Shown: positions 1 through 5,140 of the stretch, piece by piece
Layout of the letters: every line of letters begins with the position of its first letter
Numbering within the stretch: position 1 is the first letter of the stretch
NCBI GenBank assembly: GCA_029051965.1
Contig: JAIDJZ010000207.1
Location: 1-5,140, forward strand
Direction: 5' to 3'
Source of the DNA: Paramuribaculum sp.
GTDB taxonomy: Bacteria > Bacteroidota > Bacteroidia > Bacteroidales > Muribaculaceae
DNA length: 5,140 bases
Notes under the pieces: generated by a model
Seen by the model: only the letters and a program-made list of their open reading frames with translations
Database searches by the model: none
What the model was told of the DNA's origin: nothing
Translations under genes and position numbers: made by a program

Positions 1-856
1 GAAGGATGTGGCGTGTGTTGATTCGGTCGCCGCGTTTCTCGATCAGCTGGATGATGTGGTAGCCATACTGGCTTTCAACAATTTTGGAGACTCGTTTGGG
101 GTCGTTGAGGTTGAACGCAACGGCGGCATATTCGGGGTCGAGCTGCGCACGGCCGAGGAATCCGATCTCACCTCCGCGGACGGCGCTTTCCTTGTCTTCC
201 GAGTAGAGGATTGCGAGCGACGAGAACTGGCTTTCGCCTTTATTGACTTTTTCGGCCATGTCGCGCAGGCGGGCTTTGACATCCTCGATTTCCTGACGGG
301 GAATGACGGGGTTGAGGGTCAGGATCTGGACTTCGACCTGTGTCGGCACGAACGGCACTGAGTCGGCGGGCAGTTTGTCGAAGTAGCGTCGCACGTCGGA
401 GGGGGTTGCCTTGACGTTTTTAGTGAGGTTGTTCTGCACCTGGCGGACTTTGTAGGAGTTACGGACCATGTCCATCATCGACTCGCGCATCTCGGGCATC
501 GATTTGCGGAAGTACTGCTCCATTTTTTCTTTTGAGCCAAGCTGGGTGATGTAGAAGTTGAGTCGGGCGTCGACTTCTGCAACGACGCTTGAGTTAGGGA
601 CTTCGACTGTGTCGATCTCTGCCTGATGGAGATAGAGCTTTTCGATTGCCATCTGCTCGGGGATGATGCAGTAGGGGTCGCCTGGCAGAGAGACTTTCTC
701 GTACTGGAGGTTGTTGTATTGTTCTTCGATTTCGGATTTCCAGATCGGCTGGTCTCCGACGACCCACGCTACTTCTTCAGCAACGTTGTTCTGGGCGTTA
801 AGACAGAGAGTTACAGCGGAAAAGAGGACTGCAATGATGTATTTGTTGATTTTCAC
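1..856 (-). CDS. SurA-like periplasmic peptidyl-prolyl isomerase, 3' end outside window
   Basis: I translated 285 codons from the sequence. Residues 1-21 look like a signal peptide: KINK, a hydrophobic stretch IIAVLFSAVTLCL, then NAQ. Residues 24-165 form a helical SurA N-terminal chaperone region, with WVVGDQPIWKSEIEEQ at 31-46 and GDPYC at 59-63. A first parvulin domain spans about 172-275 (VEVQIL, RGGEIGF, YGYHIIQL). A second begins with INTRHIL at 279-285, where the window ends. Family members of this design are about 450 residues, so roughly a third is missing. The protein should chaperone outer-membrane proteins and catalyse proline isomerisation in the periplasm. The GTG start is chosen because it sits directly before the signal peptide. 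No ATG is available between it and the in-frame TAA upstream, and a TTG at 895 would add 13 residues before the signal sequence. The first parvulin domain has Gln177 where active parvulins usually have His; the second keeps His283. Confidence 0.9.
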   Translation of the reverse strand, partial: MKINKYIIAVLFSAVTLCLNAQNNVAEEVAWVVGDQPIWKSEIEEQYNNLQYEKVSLPGDPYCIIPEQMAIEKLYLHQAEIDTVEVPNSSVVAEVDARLNFYITQLGSKEKMEQYFRKSMPEMRESMMDMVRNSYKVRQVQNNLTKNVKATPSDVRRYFDKLPADSVPFVPTQVEVQILTLNPVIPRQEIEDVKARLRDMAEKVNKGESQFSSLAILYSEDKESAVRGGEIGFLGRAQLDPEYAAVAFNLNDPKRVSKIVESQYGYHIIQLIEKRGDRINTRHIL

Positions 857-892
857 TCTTTGAAGAATTTTCGTTGTTACGGTTTTATTCGC

Positions 893-900
893 CAAAATTA
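893..900 (-). promoter_or_regulatory. Possible -7 box for the left-edge isomerase gene
   Basis: On the minus strand these bases read TAATTTTG, an exact match to the Bacteroidota -7 consensus TAnnTTTG. Transcription would begin near 886 and give a leader of about 30 bases before the GTG at 856. No TTTG or TTG lies 19-21 bases further upstream, so the -33 element is missing or weak and the call is tentative. The region is AT-rich and chance matches are plausible. The remaining bases of the 857-1090 gap hold the hairpin at 1025-1061 and nothing else that I recognise. Confidence 0.4.
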
Positions 901-1024
901 GTAATTTTTAATGACTTTGGACGTTTGGAAATGCTAAAATAGGCTAAGAAACTGTTTAAATTTAATTGCAAACTTGGTTGAGTGGATTTTTCAGTGCTTT
1001 CGTCGGGTTCTGAAAAATAACTGA

Positions 1025-1061
1025 AGCGGTGTGCCAGATTACTGTATTCTGACACACCGCT
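1025..1061. terminator. Hairpin terminator after the 647-residue isomerase gene
   Basis: AGCGGTGTG (1025-1033) pairs perfectly with CACACCGCT (1053-1061). After one C-A mismatch the stem continues as CAGA with TCTG, leaving a 9-base loop. It lies 29 bases beyond the isomerase stop on the minus strand, where it is followed by TCAGTTATTTTTC, a moderate U-rich tract. On the plus strand the stem is followed by eight consecutive T (1066-1073), so it should stop transcription in both directions and looks stronger for plus-strand transcripts. Confidence 0.8.
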
Positions 1062-1090
1062 CGTGTTTTTTTTATGAATGTAGCCGGGGG

Positions 1091-3034
1091 CTACTCGAGT
1101 GCCTTGCGTATGGCTTTCCGGTCGATTTTGATTCGGTAGGTCTTGCGGAGGCGTTCGAGCCATTCGGATTCCAGTTGCTGCTGGAAGCCGAGGCTGACCT
1201 GGCCTTTGACATCGCGTGCGTCTTCGGGAGCGTCAATGACGCGGCCTGCATAGAGGCGGTGGAATTTCCATCGGTTTTTGATTTCTTTGGCCGGGGCGCC
1301 GAAGGCAAGGTTGTCGATCACGGGGTTGTCGCCTTTTCCGGCAAGTACGCGTTCGACTTTAACGTCTGTTCCGAAGCGTTTTCTGACATTGCGCGGGTTG
1401 GTGAGCTGTTCGATCGGGAGGGTTGACGATGTGAAATAGGCGAGGGCCACGTCGGCGAGCGAGTCGGTGGTTGCAGCGATGACATAGCCTTTGTAGTGGG
1501 GACGATCCCATGTGTAATCGCCGATGTGGGCTTCGTAGAATTTCTGGAGGCCTGTTGAGTCGGCATTTGCGCGGTCCCACACTTCTTTGTTGCTGATTTC
1601 GTAGAGCAGCATTCCGTCGCGATATTCGTTGAGCAGGTTGCGGTAGGCGGGCTGCGACTGAGGCAGTGATGCGATATATTGCTGTGTCGCTAGTTCGTTG
1701 ATTTTGTTTTCAACCGCAAATCTCAGTGCGGATTCGGCAGCTTTGCCTGTGATTTCCGTGTCGGGACGCAGGGATTCAGCGATGTTCCCGAGGCTGATTT
1801 CATCTTTTCCGAGGCGGAATGCGGGCGTCGCTGATGCTTTCATCCGTTCGATTGCTTCAGCCGAGAGAGAGCCTGCGTCTTTAATGATGGCGAGCCCTTC
1901 GCTGATGGCGTTGTCGTTGGTTTTCAGGCCGGCTTTCGCTTTCCAGTCATTGATCGTACGCAGGACTGACATGGATGAGCGTTCGTCGGAGCGGATCCGG
2001 TCGGCGATTGCAGAGCGGATTGAGTCGAGCGGTTCGACGTTTTTGCGGTCTTCACAGAGGATAATGTGCCATCCGAACCTTGTCAGGACCGGGTCGGAGA
2101 TCTGACCGGGCTGGAGTTGAAAGGCTGCGTCGTTGAATTCGGAGACCATCTGACCCGTTGTGAACCAGGGCAGGTCGCCGCCTGTCTTGCGTCCGCTGGG
2201 GTCGTCGGAGTTTTCCGAAGCGAGTGTCCTGAAGTCTGATCCTGTGCGGGCGAGGTTAAGGATTGAATCGATCGCGTTTTTCTGTGTGTCGCGGTTCAGA
2301 CCCGACTGGTCGTCGACGCTCTTGAGTATGTGGCGGGTCTTTATCGATCCGGGGTGGTGTTTGCGGTCGTTGACTCTGACGATATGGAATCCATAGGTCG
2401 ATTCTCCGATTTTTGAGATTTCGCCGACCGGAGTGTTGAATGCGAGGTCTTCGAAAATATAAGGCCATACACCTCCGACGATATATCCCATGTCACCTCC
2501 GCGTGCGGCGGTCATGCGGTCGACAGAATATTTTTCGGCAAGCTTCGCGAAATCGGCTCCGTCGAGCAGTGCGTCACGGATGCTGTCGGCAAGAGCCCGC
2601 TGGGCGGCGTGCGTTCTGTTTTTTTCGAGAGGGGAGAGCAGGATGTGGTCGACGAGCACCATTTCCTGCATGTGTTCGTAGGCGACGTTGACGAGCGAGT
2701 CATCGACGATGGCGGATCTCATGTAGGGTGCGGCCAGCTCGGCGGTGTATTTTTCCATGTCGCTGACATAGGATGCCGTAGTGTCCAGTCCGGCATCTTT
2801 GGCTGCCTGGACTTTCAGCTTGTAGTTGACAAACATTTCGATGTAGTCGTCGAGCGAGGTTTTGGACGCTTGCTGGTCATTGTTTTTCTTATAGAGGTAT
2901 TCAAATTCGCTCAGTTGGACTTTCTGCGGTCCGACTGTCATGACTACCGGATCTTTTTTTGTCTGTTTGGCGGCAAAAGAGGCCGTGGCCAGAGTCAGAG
3001 CGGAAAGAGTCAGGGCTATGGATGATTTTTTCAT
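1091..3034 (-). CDS. Exported peptidyl-prolyl isomerase with two parvulin domains and long C-terminal extension
   Basis: This complete 647-residue protein starts with a signal peptide (MKKSS, hydrophobic core to about residue 19, cleavage likely after ASFA at 21; no lipobox cysteine). Residues 28-125 form a helical N-terminal region (VGPQKVQLSEFEYLYKK near 35). Parvulin domain 1 covers about 127-225, with VDHILL (His130), GGDMGY at 179 and GFHIVRV (His217). Domain 2 covers about 231-330, with IKTRHIL (His235), GGDLPWF at 285 and GWHIIL (His323). Both keep the paired histidines and GGD turn typical of active parvulins. Residues 340-645 are an extension; its last 140 residues may be a degenerate third parvulin-like fold. 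The expected role is folding of outer-membrane or exported proteins in the periplasm. The protein is longer than classical SurA (about 430 residues) and closer in layout to PpiD-like or Bacteroidota-specific isomerases, but with no membrane anchor beyond the signal peptide. The gene is flanked by hairpins at both ends, so it is probably monocistronic. I found no clear promoter box in 3035-3180. Confidence 0.92.
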   Translation of the reverse strand: MKKSSIALTLSALTLATASFAAKQTKKDPVVMTVGPQKVQLSEFEYLYKKNNDQQASKTSLDDYIEMFVNYKLKVQAAKDAGLDTTASYVSDMEKYTAELAAPYMRSAIVDDSLVNVAYEHMQEMVLVDHILLSPLEKNRTHAAQRALADSIRDALLDGADFAKLAEKYSVDRMTAARGGDMGYIVGGVWPYIFEDLAFNTPVGEISKIGESTYGFHIVRVNDRKHHPGSIKTRHILKSVDDQSGLNRDTQKNAIDSILNLARTGSDFRTLASENSDDPSGRKTGGDLPWFTTGQMVSEFNDAAFQLQPGQISDPVLTRFGWHIILCEDRKNVEPLDSIRSAIADRIRSDERSSMSVLRTINDWKAKAGLKTNDNAISEGLAIIKDAGSLSAEAIERMKASATPAFRLGKDEISLGNIAESLRPDTEITGKAAESALRFAVENKINELATQQYIASLPQSQPAYRNLLNEYRDGMLLYEISNKEVWDRANADSTGLQKFYEAHIGDYTWDRPHYKGYVIAATTDSLADVALAYFTSSTLPIEQLTNPRNVRKRFGTDVKVERVLAGKGDNPVIDNLAFGAPAKEIKNRWKFHRLYAGRVIDAPEDARDVKGQVSLGFQQQLESEWLERLRKTYRIKIDRKAIRKALE

Positions 3035-3180
3035 CGTAAATATTAAAAACTTGAAGAAACTAAGTAACTCTCTTCTTTTAACGAAACGATATGGAGTTTT
3101 ATTTTATCGGAAGGTAATCATTCTGCTGAAACTGTCGGACATTATTTTTCGGGAGTGTCGGCGGAAGGGGGAGGCAAAGC
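3035..3180 (-). other. Upstream region of the isomerase gene, no recognised promoter
   Basis: This 146-base stretch lies between the 3181-3221 hairpin and the isomerase ATG and must contain that gene's promoter if the hairpin terminates guaB transcription. Reading the minus strand I find only poor matches to TAnnTTTG (for example TACCTTCC around 3115) and no acceptable -33 partner. No Shine-Dalgarno sequence precedes the ATG, where the bases are ATATTTACG, as is usual for this phylum. I see no gene on either strand. Confidence 0.5.
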
Positions 3181-3221
3181 AAGGCGCTGTGTCAAAATTT
3201 TGAATTTTGACACAGCGCCTT
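3181..3221. terminator. Perfect 19-bp hairpin, terminator downstream of guaB
   Basis: AAGGCGCTGTGTCAAAATT (3181-3199) is the exact reverse complement of 3203-3221, with a 3-base loop at 3200-3202. The GC-rich base and AT-rich tip, plus flanking T-rich bases on the plus side (TTTATTTT from 3220), fit an intrinsic terminator. On the minus strand, the direction needed for guaB, the stem is followed by TTGCTTTGCC, a poor U-tract. Termination of guaB may therefore be less efficient than the stem suggests. It ends a long guaB 3' untranslated region of about 180 bases. Confidence 0.8.
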
Positions 3222-3227
3222 TATTTT

Positions 3228-3353
3228 CTACCGGATGGTGAGGGTGCTGTCAGAATGGTTCAGACGGTAGAAGCATGAGGGTGAGGGTGATGGGAGTTGA
3301 CTGTCGTCAATGACCGAACCCGAATCCCTCAGGCGACGACCCGGATGAGCCAT
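3228..3353 (-). CDS. Doubtful 41-codon open frame in the guaB 3' region
   Basis: An ATG at 3353 opens a frame of 41 codons ending in TAG at 3228, six bases before the terminator stem. The product starts MAHPGRRLRDSG, has a Ser/Pro run (LPSPSPSCFYR, 20-30) and ends in HSDSTLTIR. There is no signal peptide, membrane segment or domain that I recognise. It begins 43 bases after the guaB stop and has no Shine-Dalgarno sequence, although that is not informative in this phylum. The Ser/Pro run comes from short direct repeats in the DNA, and the frame fills almost exactly the space between guaB and its hairpin. It may be a real small protein, a frame inside an intergenic repeat element, or chance. 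I lean towards a non-coding element. Confidence 0.2.
   Translation of the reverse strand: MAHPGRRLRDSGSVIDDSQLPSPSPSCFYRLNHSDSTLTIR
3237..3289. repeat. Short direct repeat GGTGAGGGTG, two copies
   Basis: GGTGAGGGTG occurs at 3237-3246 and again at 3280-3289 on the plus strand. A second, shorter direct repeat, CCGGATG, brackets the segment at 3231-3237 and 3341-3347. A small inverted repeat, TTGAC with GTCAA around a 4-base loop, lies at 3297-3310. None is long enough to prove a mobile element, but together they make this stretch unlike a simple untranslated region. Confidence 0.55.
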
Positions 3354-3396
3354 TATGACACACCCTCTTGATATGGTTGATCTTTTTGTCTTAGTC

Positions 3397-4881
<1,485 letters not shown>

Positions 4882-4924
4882 TTATTGATGATAGAGAATT
4901 GGGGCGTTACTTTTTTATTGCTTG

Positions 4925-4932
4925 CAAAGGTA
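4925..4932 (-). promoter_or_regulatory. guaB promoter -7 box
   Basis: The minus strand reads TACCTTTG, an exact TAnnTTTG match for the Bacteroidota primary sigma factor. Transcription should begin near 4918, giving a leader of about 42 bases. The -33 region is poor: TTA rather than TTG lies about 18 bases upstream (in CAGTTATT, around 4951-4953). No Shine-Dalgarno sequence precedes the ATG. I see no purine-type riboswitch fold in the leader, which is too short for one. Confidence 0.7.
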
Positions 4933-4994
4933 GGCATTTTTTCTCAATAATAACTGATATTTTATGAGTCAGGCAAAACTTTTTTGAAAACTCC

Positions 4995-5007
4995 CCAATT
5001 ATATTGG
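4995..5007. promoter_or_regulatory. Inverted repeat CCAAT-TAT-ATTGG, candidate operator
   Basis: Perfect 5-bp arms flank a 3-base centre between the two divergent promoters. It overlaps CCCCAATT (4993-5000), whose reverse complement AATTGGGG recurs at 4897-4904 in the guaB leader. A further palindrome, GGCATGCC, abuts it at 5006-5013. The location, about 60 bases upstream of the plus-strand start point and 80 upstream of that of guaB, suits a regulator site. The arms are short enough to arise by chance. Confidence 0.3.
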
Positions 5008-5024
5008 CATGCCGTGCCGGTTGA

Positions 5025-5057
5025 TTTGGAAAGTCGGACTGAAAAATATTATCTTTG
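5025..5057 (+). promoter_or_regulatory. Bacteroidota-type promoter for the right-edge gene
   Basis: TTTG at 5025-5028 and TATCTTTG at 5050-5057 are separated by 21 bases, matching the -33 TTTG and -7 TAnnTTTG consensus of this phylum. Transcription should start near 5064 and leave a leader of about 32 AT-rich bases before the ATG at 5096. This is the best promoter in the window. Confidence 0.85.
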
Positions 5058-5095
5058 CAACCGTTAAGTAAGTGTTCAAATTTAATTTATACAAT

Positions 5096-5140
5096 ATGCG
5101 AGCTTATTTTTTAGCCGATTCCGGTGCGGAGGGAAGGAGA
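5096..5140 (+). CDS. Start of an unidentified protein, 3' end outside window
   Basis: ATG at 5096 follows the promoter at a normal leader distance and opens a frame of 15 codons, MRAYFLADSGAEGRR, to the window edge. The short hydrophobic strand followed by ADSG faintly recalls the first phosphate-binding loop of BadF/BadG-type N-acetylglucosamine kinases, which begin with a similar LIADSGSTKT in Bacteroidales. The key Thr and Lys are absent here, so this is only a guess. It is transcribed away from guaB. Confidence 0.55.
   Translation, partial: MRAYFLADSGAEGRR

Noticed and set aside
8..361. 117-codon plus-strand frame at the left edge
   Set aside because: It is antisense to the SurA-like coding region, which has clear signal-peptide and parvulin motifs.
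885..1163. 92-codon minus-strand frame spanning the gap between the two isomerase genes
   Set aside because: It starts out of frame inside the isomerase 3' end, crosses the terminator hairpin, and has no recognisable domain.
2940..3203. 87-codon plus-strand frame running from the isomerase 5' end into the hairpin
   Set aside because: It overlaps the signal-peptide region antisense and ends within the terminator stem; no supporting motif or promoter.
3242..3294. Possible G-quadruplex from GGG runs on the plus strand
   Set aside because: Only three GGG runs are close together (3278-3294); the fourth is more than 30 bases away, so a canonical quadruplex is unlikely.

Overview
The window reads as Bacteroidales chromosome (phylum Bacteroidota), perhaps close to Muribaculaceae or Bacteroides. 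The reasons are two exact TAnnTTTG promoter boxes (one with an upstream TTTG at the right distance), starts without Shine-Dalgarno sequences, an IMP dehydrogenase closely matching the Bacteroidales form as I remember it, and two exported SurA/parvulin-type peptidyl-prolyl isomerases of the kind found in this phylum. The family placement is inference; only the order-level placement is reasonably firm.

All three substantial genes are on the minus strand, read from right to left. guaB (4875-3397) encodes a complete IMP dehydrogenase. It is followed by a gene-poor 362-base interval (3035-3396) holding a 41-codon open frame of doubtful status (3353-3228) and a perfect 19-bp hairpin (3181-3221). 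Next comes a complete 647-residue exported protein with two parvulin domains and a long C-terminal extension (3034-1091), then a second hairpin (1025-1061). The last gene is a second, different SurA-like isomerase that starts with GTG at 856 and runs off the left edge. At the far right a plus-strand gene begins at 5096 behind a textbook Bacteroidota promoter. Only 15 codons of it are visible.

GuaB makes XMP for guanine nucleotide synthesis in the cytoplasm. The two isomerases should work in the periplasm on outer-membrane and exported proteins, probably with complementary client ranges. The hairpins between the genes suggest three separately transcribed units rather than one operon, although only guaB and the left-edge gene have visible promoter-like boxes.

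I see no phage, insertion-sequence, CRISPR or defence genes and no RNA gene. The least explained stretch is 3228-3367, between the guaB stop and the hairpin. It carries an open frame, two direct repeats and a third copy of a motif shared with both hairpins, so it may be an interspersed intergenic element. I found no convincing new biological system.
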